DNA of 64,000 nucleotides from contig JAZSON010000032.1 in the NCBI GenBank assembly GCA_045536965.1, positions 1 through 64,000 of the forward strand, written 5' to 3'. Below are positions 45,549 through 53,378 of this stretch, piece by piece; within the stretch, counting starts at the first letter, position 1, and the number at the start of each line of letters is the position of its first letter. Origin of the DNA: UBA5448 sp045536965 (GTDB lineage: Bacteria > Bacillota > Clostridia > Oscillospirales > SIG627). The notes below the pieces were generated by a model that worked only from the letters and a program-made list of their open reading frames with translations, did not search any database and was not told the origin of the DNA. Both the position numbers and the translations under genes were made by a program.

Positions 45549-45553
45549 TGAAC

Positions 45554-46714
45554 CTACCTCCGTTTGTTTGCCGCTGATTCCACATAAGCGGCGGCTTGGT
45601 CTTGTACATCTTCCAGCATTTTCAAATCGGTGACGGGGATTTCACGATGCGCTGTCGTACAATCGGTGACAAGATCAAAAATGTCGGTAAAGGAAATTTT
45701 TTCGTCCAAAAAGAGGGCAACGGCTGCTTCATTGGCTGCGTTCATGACAGCAGGAGCAGTGCCGCCGCGCTTGACGGCTTGCCGAGCAAGAGGGAGAAGG
45801 GAAAAGGTTTTTTCGTCTACCGGCTCAAAGGTCAGATGAAAAGATGCGGAAAAATCCATAGGTTTGCAGAGTCCCGAACAGCGTTTTGGATAGGTGAGGG
45901 CGAATTGAATACAGTGGCGCATATCGGGATGGCCCATTTGGGCAAGCATCGAGGTGTCGGAAAATTCCACCATGGAATGCACAATGCTTTGGCGGTGCAC
46001 CGTGACTTCTACCTGTTCGGGCGAGACGCCGAAAAGACGCACGGCTTCGATGAGTTCGAGCCCCTTGTTCATGAGTGTTGCTGAGTCGACAGAAATCTTT
46101 TTCCCCATGCTCCAAGTAGGATGGGCCACGGCTTGTGCCGGTGTGATTGCCGATAGAGCATCGCGGGTTTTACCGAAAAAGGGGCCGCCCGATGCGGTTA
46201 AAATTAAACGGCGAATGAAACGGGGATGGTTGTGTTCCCCGTCGAGACATTGGAAAATGGCCGAATGTTCACTGTCGATCGCCAGAATACGCACACCGTT
46301 TTCTTTTGCTTTTTGCAATAGAAATTCGCCTGCGGCTACAATGGGTTCTTTGTTTGCCATCGCAACGTTTTTTTTGTGTTCAAGTGCCGTCAAGGTTGGT
46401 TGGATACCGCATCTTCCGAGCAGAGCGTTGACCACCAAGGGGGAGGAACAAAGAGAGACCATTTCGCAAATACCTTCCACGCCCACAAACAAGCGGCAGT
46501 CGGTGTCACGGATGCGAAGACGCAGGTCCTTTGCGTTTTCTTCGGTTCCAACGGCACAAAAACGGGGAGAATGTGCCCGAATTTGACTTTCCAAAAGCGA
46601 CACATTCCCATTTCCCGATATAGCTTCTATTTTTTTTTCGAGACCGGGCAACACTTCCACCGTTTGTCTGCCGATGGAACCTGTTGACCCTAAAAGAACA
46701 ATGGAATCGTTCAA
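45554..46714 (-). CDS. dxr: 1-deoxy-D-xylulose 5-phosphate reductoisomerase
   Basis: NADPH-dependent first committed enzyme of the MEP pathway. The 386 residues carry VLLGSTGSIGRQT (NADPH binding), NKEPIVAAGE, IDSEHSAIFQCL (the metal site), LTASGGPF, and HPTWSMGKKISVDSATLMNKGLE (catalytic loop, core SMGKKISVDSATLMNKGLE). It starts at a TTG at 46714, with AAGGAG 6 bases upstream. It follows cdsA by 15 bases and precedes rseP by 5. Confidence 0.96.
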   Translation of the reverse strand: MNDSIVLLGSTGSIGRQTVEVLPGLEKKIEAISGNGNVSLLESQIRAHSPRFCAVGTEENAKDLRLRIRDTDCRLFVGVEGICEMVSLCSSPLVVNALLGRCGIQPTLTALEHKKNVAMANKEPIVAAGEFLLQKAKENGVRILAIDSEHSAIFQCLDGEHNHPRFIRRLILTASGGPFFGKTRDALSAITPAQAVAHPTWSMGKKISVDSATLMNKGLELIEAVRLFGVSPEQVEVTVHRQSIVHSMVEFSDTSMLAQMGHPDMRHCIQFALTYPKRCSGLCKPMDFSASFHLTFEPVDEKTFSLLPLARQAVKRGGTAPAVMNAANEAAVALFLDEKISFTDIFDLVTDCTTAHREIPVTDLKMLEDVQDQAAAYVESAANKRR

Positions 46715-46729
46715 TGTATACTCCTTGTA

Positions 46730-47569
46730 TTATGCGTAGGTAAATACCCGAAAGAGATCAGGCATTTGTTGTAAGATCCATAAGAATACCGAGACGGCAA
46801 CAACGCTGTCGAATCTGTCGAGAATACCGCCGTGTCCCGGGAAAAGATTACCGTAATCCTTGATGCCGTAATTCCTTTTGACAGCTGATGCGGCCAAATC
46901 GCCAAGCTGCGAGACGATGCTGAGGATCAAGCCAACGATTGCCAGCGCAAGGTAGTTGGGGGTGACGGTGTTGTCTATGGTTGCAATCAAAGCGCCATAA
47001 CCAACGCATGCGGCAACTGCCAGCAAGGTGCCTCCAACAGAGCCTTCAATGGTTTTTTTGGGGCTGACCAAAGGCGCAAGCTTATGTTTGCCGAAAAAGT
47101 AACCGGTAAAATAAGCGAATGTATCGGTCATCCAGGAAACGATGAAGACGAGCAGGCACAAGTACAAGCCGTGGTCGGCGCGACGCAGATAGATGAGCGC
47201 AGTGAAGGGCAGAGCGGCATAAACCGACAAGGCAAACAGTACGCCGTAAGCATCAACGTGGAGCGTGGATGCGCGAAATACACCGACAAACAAAAGGACA
47301 AACAAATAAATCAGGGTGACAAAAAGCAATACCGAAAATCCCGCGCTTCCCTCGGATATCAAGGGAATGACGGGGAGAGCAATGCTGTAAAGCAGGGCGG
47401 GAATCACGAGGGAATACTTTTTTTGCACACCGATGCAACGCGTGATCTCGAGGGTGGCCACAAAGCCGAAAAGTCCCATGACGATCTCGAAGATTACGGT
47501 GTCGGAAAAGTAGAGAACGGGGATAAAGAGTGCAACCGCAACGATGGCGGTAATGATACGCGTTTTCAT
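46730..47569 (-). CDS. cdsA: Phosphatidate cytidylyltransferase
   Basis: A 279-residue integral membrane enzyme that makes CDP-diacylglycerol for phospholipid synthesis. It has about seven or eight helices, the family signature LGDLAASAVKRNYGIKDYGNLFPGHGGILDRFDS (core KDYGNLFPGHGGILDRFDS) and an aspartate-rich region. The ATG at 47569 is chosen because the family starts there with MKTRIITAI and GAGG lies 5 bases upstream. The frame runs 62 codons further into uppS without family similarity. It is placed between uppS and dxr. Confidence 0.95.
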   Translation of the reverse strand: MKTRIITAIVAVALFIPVLYFSDTVIFEIVMGLFGFVATLEITRCIGVQKKYSLVIPALLYSIALPVIPLISEGSAGFSVLLFVTLIYLFVLLFVGVFRASTLHVDAYGVLFALSVYAALPFTALIYLRRADHGLYLCLLVFIVSWMTDTFAYFTGYFFGKHKLAPLVSPKKTIEGSVGGTLLAVAACVGYGALIATIDNTVTPNYLALAIVGLILSIVSQLGDLAASAVKRNYGIKDYGNLFPGHGGILDRFDSVVAVSVFLWILQQMPDLFRVFTYA

Positions 47570-47576
47570 GCTAACC

Positions 47577-48323
47577 TCACAGGTTGACGGAAGTGGCGTC
47601 CTTATCCAAGCCGCCAAAACGTCTTTTTTTACTTTGGAAATAGGCAATGGCCATATCAAGATCGTGTTCGGTGAAGTCGGGCCACAATTTATCGACAAAG
47701 TAATACTCGGCATAGGCCGACTGCCACAACAAAAAGTTAGATATGCGCACTTCACCGCCGGTACGGATGATCAAATCGGGATCGGGTTGGCCGCATGTAT
47801 AAAGAGCATCCGAAAGATCCTGCTCGGTGATCTCGCCTTCTTTGTCTTTTAACATGTTGATAGCGCGAAGCAACTCGTGACGGGAGCCGTAGTTGATGGC
47901 AATGTTGAGTTGTTGGGAGAAACGGGCGGATTTTTCCACCACTTCATCCATGAGGGCATGGGTCGTTTCGGAGAGGGGGGAAACATCTCCGATAAAACGA
48001 ATGCGCATATTGTTCTCGCGATCATCATCCAGCCATTTTTTCAACTTCTCTACCAGCAATTGGAAGATGCCATCTACCTCTTCTTTGGGTCTGCGCCAAT
48101 TTTCAGTGGAAAAAGCATAAACGGTCACAACTTCTATGCCGATGTCAACACAGTGTTGGATCAGGTTATCAAAGACGATGGCGCCGCGGCGATGTCCCAG
48201 TGAACGAGGGAGGTTTCGCTTGGTTGCCCATCTGCCATTGCCGTCCATGATGATACCGATGTGACGGGGCATGGGAAGCGCGGGGTCAAAACCGTCTTTT
48301 TTATGCGACTTGAAGATGCCCAT
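47577..48323 (-). CDS. uppS: Isoprenyl (undecaprenyl diphosphate) synthase
   Basis: Extends farnesyl diphosphate in cis to undecaprenyl diphosphate, the carrier for cell-wall sugars. The 248 residues show HIGIIMDGNGRWA with the catalytic aspartate, RSLGHRRGA, VYAFSTENWRRP, and a late RTGGEVRISNFLLWQSAYAEY (core SNFLLWQSAYAEY). The ATG shares a base with the frr stop (TAATG), indicating coupling. Its product would feed the YfhO/GT2/GtrA glycosylation system seen elsewhere in the window. Confidence 0.96.
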   Translation of the reverse strand: MGIFKSHKKDGFDPALPMPRHIGIIMDGNGRWATKRNLPRSLGHRRGAIVFDNLIQHCVDIGIEVVTVYAFSTENWRRPKEEVDGIFQLLVEKLKKWLDDDRENNMRIRFIGDVSPLSETTHALMDEVVEKSARFSQQLNIAINYGSRHELLRAINMLKDKEGEITEQDLSDALYTCGQPDPDLIIRTGGEVRISNFLLWQSAYAEYYFVDKLWPDFTEHDLDMAIAYFQSKKRRFGGLDKDATSVNL

Positions 48324-48877
48324 TAGACTTGCATGATTTCCTTGGCTTTGGTATCGACAGCGGTGTCGACAAGCTTGGAATATTTATCGGTGAGATCCTG
48401 GATGCTTTTCTCGCTTTGTTTCTGTTCATCCTCGGTCATTTCACTTTTCTTTTTCATGGCTTTGGCGGCTTCGATGGCATCACGACGGATGTTACGAAGA
48501 GCAACTTTGGCATCCTCGCCGGTTTTGGAAAGCTGCTTGGTGATTTCTTTTCTTCTTTCCTCGGTCAGCGGGGGAAAGGTCAAACGGATGGTTTTGCCGT
48601 CATTGACGGGATTGATACCCAAGTCGGAAGCAAGGATGGCTTTTTCGATGTCTTTGACCAACTTGCTTTCCCAGGGGGAAATCACGATGTTACGGGCATC
48701 GGGTTGGCGAATTTCGGCAACCGAGGCAACAGGGGTGGGTGTGCCGTAATAAGGAACAAGCACTTTGTCCAGCAGGGCGGGGTTGGCTCTGCCGGCACGA
48801 ATGCCTTTAAATTCGGTTTCCAAAGCGGTGAGGGTTTTTTTCATTTTTTCTTCGTAGGGAGCTTGATTCAGTTTCAT
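48323..48877 (-). CDS. frr: Ribosome recycling factor
   Basis: Works with EF-G to split post-termination ribosomes. 184 residues from the ATG at 48877, the standard RRF length. It carries IRAGRANPALLDKV, YYGTPTPV, GKTIRLTFPPLTEERRKE (core LTFPPLTEERRKE) and a C-terminal VDTAVDTKAKEIMQV. A GTG 12 bases upstream is in frame, but AGGTGG lies 8 bases before the ATG, so the ATG is preferred. It sits between pyrH and uppS. Confidence 0.96.
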   Translation of the reverse strand: MKLNQAPYEEKMKKTLTALETEFKGIRAGRANPALLDKVLVPYYGTPTPVASVAEIRQPDARNIVISPWESKLVKDIEKAILASDLGINPVNDGKTIRLTFPPLTEERRKEITKQLSKTGEDAKVALRNIRRDAIEAAKAMKKKSEMTEDEQKQSEKSIQDLTDKYSKLVDTAVDTKAKEIMQV

Positions 48878-48923
48878 GGTTAAGTCCACCTTTCTATTCT
48901 ATTCAATTTGTACGATTTTTATT

Positions 48924-49640
48924 TCATTCAACGAGGGTTCCAATGGATTCGCCGCGCACGGCACGGACGATGTTTTCGGGATCTTTAAGTCCGAAAACCA
49001 AAAGAGGAATGCGGTTTTGCATGATGAATGCACCTGCGGTGCGGTCGATAACATCCAGTTTCTTTTCATAAATTTCATCAAAAGAAACATGAGAGAGGCG
49101 TTTCGCCGTCGGATCTTTGCGGGGATCGGCTGTATAAACGGCATCGATGTTCTTAGCAAGTAAAATAGCGTCGGCGCTAATTTCAGAGGCGTGCAAAACG
49201 GCGCCTGTATCGGTAGAGAAGAAGGGGCAACCCGTGCCGCCTGCAAAGACAACAACGTCTCCCGCGTTCAGATGCGAAAGAGCGGCTTCCTGCGAGAACG
49301 GTTCTGCCACTTTATTCATTTCCACGGCGCTCATCACGCAGGCGGGAACGCCGAGCTGATCAAGCATATCGCGGATGGCGATGGCGTTGATGGCGGTTGC
49401 GAGCATACCCATGTGGTCTGCACGAACGCGATCGACACCTGTATTCTGGGCACCTCTCCAAATGTTGCCTGCGCCGACAACAATGGCGATCTGAGCACCC
49501 ATTTCACGGCAGGTCTTCAACTGTTTGCATACCTGACGCAAAAAATCAAAATTGATGATCTGAGAAGAGTTTTCGACACCTTTTGCAAGGGCTTCACCCG
49601 AGAGTTTAATGAGGACGCGTTTGTATCGTGTCTGAGACAT
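48924..49640 (-). CDS. pyrH: UMP kinase
   Basis: A 238-residue bacterial UMP kinase of the amino-acid kinase fold, making UDP for pyrimidine supply. Motifs: KRVLIKLSGEAL, VVGAGNIWRG, DHMGMLATAINA, VVFAGGTGCPFFSTDT (core GGTGCPFFSTDT). GGGGTGG lies 4 bases before the ATG. It has its own promoter (49672-49700), and tsf upstream ends in a terminator. pyrH therefore starts the operon pyrH-frr-uppS-cdsA-dxr-rseP-ispG-polC. Confidence 0.96.
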   Translation of the reverse strand: MSQTRYKRVLIKLSGEALAKGVENSSQIINFDFLRQVCKQLKTCREMGAQIAIVVGAGNIWRGAQNTGVDRVRADHMGMLATAINAIAIRDMLDQLGVPACVMSAVEMNKVAEPFSQEAALSHLNAGDVVVFAGGTGCPFFSTDTGAVLHASEISADAILLAKNIDAVYTADPRKDPTAKRLSHVSFDEIYEKKLDVIDRTAGAFIMQNRIPLLVFGLKDPENIVRAVRGESIGTLVE

Positions 49641-49671
49641 ACTTCCACCCCGTTTAAAAATGTATATTTAT

Positions 49672-49700
49672 ATTCTACTCAATTTTACACGATTTGTAAA
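49672..49700 (-). promoter_or_regulatory. Promoter of the pyrH-polC operon
   Basis: On the minus strand, TTTACA (49700-49695), 17 bases, and TAGAAT (49677-49672). It is between the tsf terminator and the pyrH ATG. Confidence 0.65.
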
Positions 49701-49728
49701 GAGTTTTGGGTAAAAAGTAGCGAAAATA

Positions 49729-49760
49729 CAAAAAAGGCGCGAACTTTTTTGGTTCGCGCC
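49729..49760 (-). terminator. Terminator of the rpsB-tsf operon
   Basis: The 9-base stem GGCGCGAAC with its partner (49736-49744 and 49752-49760) has a 7-base loop, followed on the minus strand by six T. It begins 15 bases after the tsf stop. Confidence 0.85.
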
Positions 49761-49775
49761 TATATTTGTGTGAAA

Positions 49776-50714
49776 TTACTCGCCTTTGGAAAGTTTTTCG
49801 ACTTCGGCAGCGAAATCGTCTTCTTTCTTTTCGAGACCTTCGCCCATTTCAAAACGGAGGAAAGAATCGATCGCAACGGGAGCACCCAATTCTTTGGAAA
49901 CGTCGGAAAGGTATTTTTCTACCGACATGCCGTCATCCTTAACATACGCCTGTTGGAGCAAACAATACTGTTCGTAGAACTTGCCGAGCTTGCCCATAAC
50001 CATCTTTTCGATGATGTTGTCGGGTTTCTTGGCGTTGGCGGGATCGGCTTTGATGGTGTTGAAAATGGTTTCCTTTTCGTTTTCCATTACGGAAGCAGGA
50101 ACGTCGGCTTTGTCCAGATAGGTGGGGACAGCGGGGCTGGCGGCAGCGATCTGCAGAGCAACGTTCTTTGCGGCTTCGGCAAATGCAGGGTTTGCGGAAG
50201 CGGCGGAATCGGCCATCTTAACGATAACACCGATGGTGCCTTTGCCGTGGATGTAGGAGGTCAAAACGCCTTCCACAAGGGCGAAACGGCGGATAGAGAT
50301 GTTTTCACCAATGGTGAAGATTTTGTCTTTCAGAGCAGCTTCGACATCCATGTCAGCGCTGAAGGGGAGAGACATCAAAGCGGCGACATCGGCAGGCTTG
50401 TTCTTCAAGATGACCTTCAAAAGATCCTTGACGAAAGCGCCAAAGTTTTCGTTTTTTGCGGCAAAGTCGGTTTCGATGTTGACTTCGATGATGGCGGCGG
50501 TTTTACCGTCGTCAGACAACATGATGTCAACAATACCTTCTGCGGCAATACGGCCGGCTTTTTTAGCGGCGACTGCCAAACCTTTTTCGCGGAGAATCTT
50601 GATTGCTTTTTCTTCGTTGCCTTCGGCTTCAACCAAAGCGCGTTTGCAATCCATCATGCCGATACCTGTCTTTGCGCGCAGGCTTTGTACGGCTTGTGCT
50701 GTAATGTTAGCCAT
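49776..50714 (-). CDS. tsf: Elongation factor Ts
   Basis: The guanine nucleotide exchange factor of EF-Tu. The 312 residues begin with the UBA-like N-domain (VQSLRAKTGIGMMDCKRALVEA, core TGIGMMDCKRAL). The TDFAAKNENF motif that contacts EF-Tu follows, then two core subdomains. AGGAGG lies 7 bases before the ATG. It lies 17 bases behind rpsB in the usual pair. It is a little longer than the commonest form but normal for the family. Confidence 0.97.
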   Translation of the reverse strand: MANITAQAVQSLRAKTGIGMMDCKRALVEAEGNEEKAIKILREKGLAVAAKKAGRIAAEGIVDIMLSDDGKTAAIIEVNIETDFAAKNENFGAFVKDLLKVILKNKPADVAALMSLPFSADMDVEAALKDKIFTIGENISIRRFALVEGVLTSYIHGKGTIGVIVKMADSAASANPAFAEAAKNVALQIAAASPAVPTYLDKADVPASVMENEKETIFNTIKADPANAKKPDNIIEKMVMGKLGKFYEQYCLLQQAYVKDDGMSVEKYLSDVSKELGAPVAIDSFLRFEMGEGLEKKEDDFAAEVEKLSKGE

Positions 50715-50731
50715 TGTTATTCCTCCTAAAA

Positions 50732-51484
50732 TTACGCTTCTTCGCTATCTTCTTCGTTTTCCTTGGCGGCGGCATCTTCTGCAGCGCCTTCAGAAGTCTG
50801 TTCGCCCTGTCTGCCTTCCAAAACGGCATCGGTCATCACGGATGCGATGAGACGGATGGCGCGGATGGCATCGTCGTTACCGGGGATGACATAGTCAACT
50901 TCATCAGGATCGCAGTTGGTGTCAACGATAGCAACGATCGGAATACCCAATTTGCGGGCTTCTGCAACGGCGTTCTTTTCTTTGCGGGGGTCAACAACAA
51001 ACACGGCGGCGGGAAGCTCGGTCATGTTTTTGATACCGCCAAGAGTTTTTTCAAGGTTGGCGATTTCTTTTCTCAAAGAGAGAACTTCTTTTTTGGGCAG
51101 ACGGTCAAAGGTGCCGTCAGCTTCGAATTTGTAGAGCAGGTTAAGACGGGCAAGACTCTTTTTGATGGTCTTGAAGTTGGTGAGCATACCGCCCGGCCAA
51201 CGGGAGTTGACATAGAAGATACCGGCTCTGTCGGCTTCTTCACGGATGGCATCTTGGGCCTGCTTTTTGGTACCGACAAACAGCAAGGAGCCGTTTGCAA
51301 GGGCAACATCGCGAACGAAGTTGTAGGCCTCTTCGACTTTTTTCACGGTTTTCTGCAAGTCAATGATGTAGATACCGTTTCTCTGGGTGAAGATGTATTC
51401 CGCCATTTTGGGGTTCCATCTTCTGGTTTGGTGCCCGAAATGCACGCCGGCTTCGAGCAGCTGCTTCATGGAAATTACTGACAT
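50732..51484 (-). CDS. rpsB: Ribosomal protein S2
   Basis: Small-subunit protein S2, 250 residues. It starts SVISMKQLLEAGVHFGHQTRRWNPKM (core LEAGVHFGHQTRRWNP), has YFVNSRWPGGMLTN-type motif as FYVNSRWPGGMLTN, and DPRKEKNAVAEA. The tail is strongly acidic (ENEEDSEEA). AAAGGAGG lies 9 bases before the ATG. The promoter is at 51592-51620, and the leader can fold so that the sequence next to the ribosome binding site is paired. This is consistent with the S2 autoregulation known in bacteria. Confidence 0.97.
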   Translation of the reverse strand: MSVISMKQLLEAGVHFGHQTRRWNPKMAEYIFTQRNGIYIIDLQKTVKKVEEAYNFVRDVALANGSLLFVGTKKQAQDAIREEADRAGIFYVNSRWPGGMLTNFKTIKKSLARLNLLYKFEADGTFDRLPKKEVLSLRKEIANLEKTLGGIKNMTELPAAVFVVDPRKEKNAVAEARKLGIPIVAIVDTNCDPDEVDYVIPGNDDAIRAIRLIASVMTDAVLEGRQGEQTSEGAAEDAAAKENEEDSEEA

Positions 51485-51498
51485 TTTTCATGTCCTCC

Positions 51499-51559
51499 TT
51501 TGGTTTTTTACCACCACGAACATCGGTTTTGTGCGGTCACGGCATGAAACCGAACCAAA
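51499..51559 (-). promoter_or_regulatory. Foldable rpsB leader next to the ribosome binding site
   Basis: In the mRNA, UUUGGUU plus CGGUUU (from 51559 to 51547, contiguous) can pair with AAACCG (51529-51524) and AACCAAA (51505-51499). The latter directly adjoins the AGGAGG of rpsB. The two stems stack on the 5' side with an 18-base bulge on the other. Confidence 0.4.
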
Positions 51560-51591
51560 CCCGCCCGTGTCCGTGTGTGAATTGCCCGAAA

Positions 51592-51620
51592 AGTATATCA
51601 CAAGACAAATCATTTTGCAA
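51592..51620 (-). promoter_or_regulatory. Promoter of rpsB-tsf
   Basis: On the minus strand, TTGCAA (51620-51615), 17 bases, and TATACT (51597-51592) with an extended TGA. It gives a leader of about 100 bases. Confidence 0.75.
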
Positions 51621-51701
51621 CTGTTTTTTTTATAAAATCGGAGTTGCGAACGAAAGTTTACAAAATATTCACAAATGCGGTGGGCGAAGTTTTGATTCCT
51701 C

Positions 51702-51730
51702 TTGTATTCTCACCTGTTTTATGGTAAAAT
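51702..51730 (+). promoter_or_regulatory. Promoter of the small membrane protein-dGTPase operon
   Basis: TTGTAT (51702-51707), 17 bases, TAAAAT (51725-51730) with a TGG just before it, 22 bases before the ATG at 51753. Confidence 0.6.
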
Positions 51731-51752
51731 GGTGCGAAAGTGAGGGGATAAT

Positions 51753-52130
51753 ATGAAACGAATATTTGCGGGAATCTCGCTGTTTTTGGGTTATTTGGGT
51801 TATATGATTTTGTGCGGTGCGTTTATTTTGTGCGCCGAGTATTGCTTCCCTGCCCTGTTCTTCTTTCCGATTATATATCTGGTGACATCTTTTCTTTACG
51901 GTTGGTTCATGACTCGTTATACCGACGGGCCTTTTCACACCGTTCTACTCAATTTTGCTTCCTATTTATTATATTGGTTGACGGTGTTTTTAATTGCTGT
52001 TTTCCGCGATGGTGAATATGGTGCCGCGGTTGTATTCGACGGTATATTTGCGCTGGAGGTTTTGGTGGTAACTCTTGTCTCGGCGCGTTTTTCCACAGCG
52101 GTTGCTAGAAAAAAGGAGGATGAAAAATGA
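51753..52130 (+). CDS. Small membrane protein of unknown function
   Basis: 125 residues with four predicted membrane helices (about 5-30, 34-55, 65-83 and 93-112) and a charged tail (ARKKEDEK). I do not recognise the family. GAGGGG lies 5 bases before the ATG, and a promoter is directly upstream. It overlaps the dGTPase gene by 4 bases as ATGA, so the two are translated together. No catalytic motif is visible. Confidence 0.8.
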   Translation: MKRIFAGISLFLGYLGYMILCGAFILCAEYCFPALFFFPIIYLVTSFLYGWFMTRYTDGPFHTVLLNFASYLLYWLTVFLIAVFRDGEYGAAVVFDGIFALEVLVVTLVSARFSTAVARKKEDEK

Positions 52131-53335
52131 AAGATTCTTTAATAGAATTTGCGGCATCTCCCGATCATCCGCGTTGGGAAGATATGATCGCTCGGGAAAT
52201 TCCGCTCTATGAGCGCGCGGGGGAGATTCGTTCTCCTTTCGGCCGCGATTATACCCGCATTATTCATTCGGCGGCCTTTCGGCGCCTGAAGCACAAAACA
52301 CAAGCCTTTTATTCCCCCCAAAACGATCACATTTGTACCCGCATTGAGCATGTCAATCATGTGGAGTCGTTGAGTTATACCGTGGCAAGATATTTAGGAT
52401 TGAACACCGAATTGACCAAAGCGATTTCGGTGGCACATGATCTTGGACATCCGCCATTCGGTCATAAGGGAGAGCGTACATTGAACTTTTTGTCGCTCAG
52501 GGATTTGGATGTTCCTTTTTGGCATGAAAAACACGGACTTTATTTGGTAGACCGTCTTGAAACCTTGGAAAATTCCAATCGAGATCATCTCAATTTATCC
52601 TTGACCTATGCTGTGCGTGATGGGATCATTTCTCATTGCGGCGAGGTGGATGATAACGGGCTGTTCCCTCGTAATGAGGCCATTGATTTGAATTGTTATG
52701 AAAAACCGAACCAATATGCGCCCTTTACCTATGAGGGATGTATTGTGAAGTTGGCGGATAAAATTTCCTATGTCGGCCGCGATATCGAGGATGCACTTGC
52801 TTTGCGTGTTCTGTCACCCGACACACTGTCGCTTTTGTGCGATCAATTGTCGGGACTGACGGGCAAGTATATTAACAATACCATTTTGATCAATTATCTT
52901 GTCAACGATCTTTGTGAGACTTCCTCACCCGAACGAGGCATTTCTTTTTCTCATACGGGCGCTCAAGTCATTGACATGATTAAGCATTTTAATACCGAGT
53001 ATATTTATTCCTGTCCTCGTATCAAACAGGCAGATCAGTTCTTCGATTTGGCGATTCGTACCATTTACGACACCTTCAAAAAGGCGTTCGACGGACCGAA
53101 AACTGTGAAAAATTTGGTTAAGATGCAGGATGACTATGGTGAGGCGGCCCGACGTTTTCTTGGGTGGCTCAAGGATTACTGGGTACTGCCGCGCGACAAA
53201 TCGAGGCTTAATACAGCAGTATTTGATGCCTATGATGAGAAAAGTTTTTGTCGCGCCATACTTTGTTATATTTCCGGCATGACAGATCAATTTGCAATTG
53301 ACACATATCATGACATTATTTGTTTTCAGCGGTGA
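52127..53335 (+). CDS. dGTPase-like HD-domain triphosphohydrolase
   Basis: A 402-residue HD-domain protein of the deoxynucleotide triphosphohydrolase family, which cuts dNTPs to nucleoside and triphosphate. It begins near RSPFGRDYTRIIHSAAFRRLKHKTQAF (core FRRLKHKTQAF), typical of dGTPases. The metal ligands are His75 in TRIEHVNHV, His104-Asp105 in AHDLGHPPFGH, and a later aspartate in KLADKISYVGRDIEDA (core LADKISYVGRD). The protein is cytoplasmic, and its substrate may be other dNTPs. It overlaps the preceding membrane-protein gene, and the P-type ATPase follows after 43 bases. Confidence 0.9.
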   Translation: MKDSLIEFAASPDHPRWEDMIAREIPLYERAGEIRSPFGRDYTRIIHSAAFRRLKHKTQAFYSPQNDHICTRIEHVNHVESLSYTVARYLGLNTELTKAISVAHDLGHPPFGHKGERTLNFLSLRDLDVPFWHEKHGLYLVDRLETLENSNRDHLNLSLTYAVRDGIISHCGEVDDNGLFPRNEAIDLNCYEKPNQYAPFTYEGCIVKLADKISYVGRDIEDALALRVLSPDTLSLLCDQLSGLTGKYINNTILINYLVNDLCETSSPERGISFSHTGAQVIDMIKHFNTEYIYSCPRIKQADQFFDLAIRTIYDTFKKAFDGPKTVKNLVKMQDDYGEAARRFLGWLKDYWVLPRDKSRLNTAVFDAYDEKSFCRAILCYISGMTDQFAIDTYHDIICFQR

Positions 53336-53378
53336 TATAATATATATATCAAACAATAAAATTTTTGGGGGACCGTAA

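Noticed and set aside
49191..50729. A 512-codon plus-strand open frame opposite pyrH and tsf
   Set aside because: It crosses two certain genes, a terminator and a promoter, which rules it out as a gene.
53313..53341. An extended -10-like TGATATAAT overlapping the dGTPase stop, as an internal promoter for the P-type ATPase
   Set aside because: No acceptable -35 element lies at the right distance, so I did not list it as a promoter.
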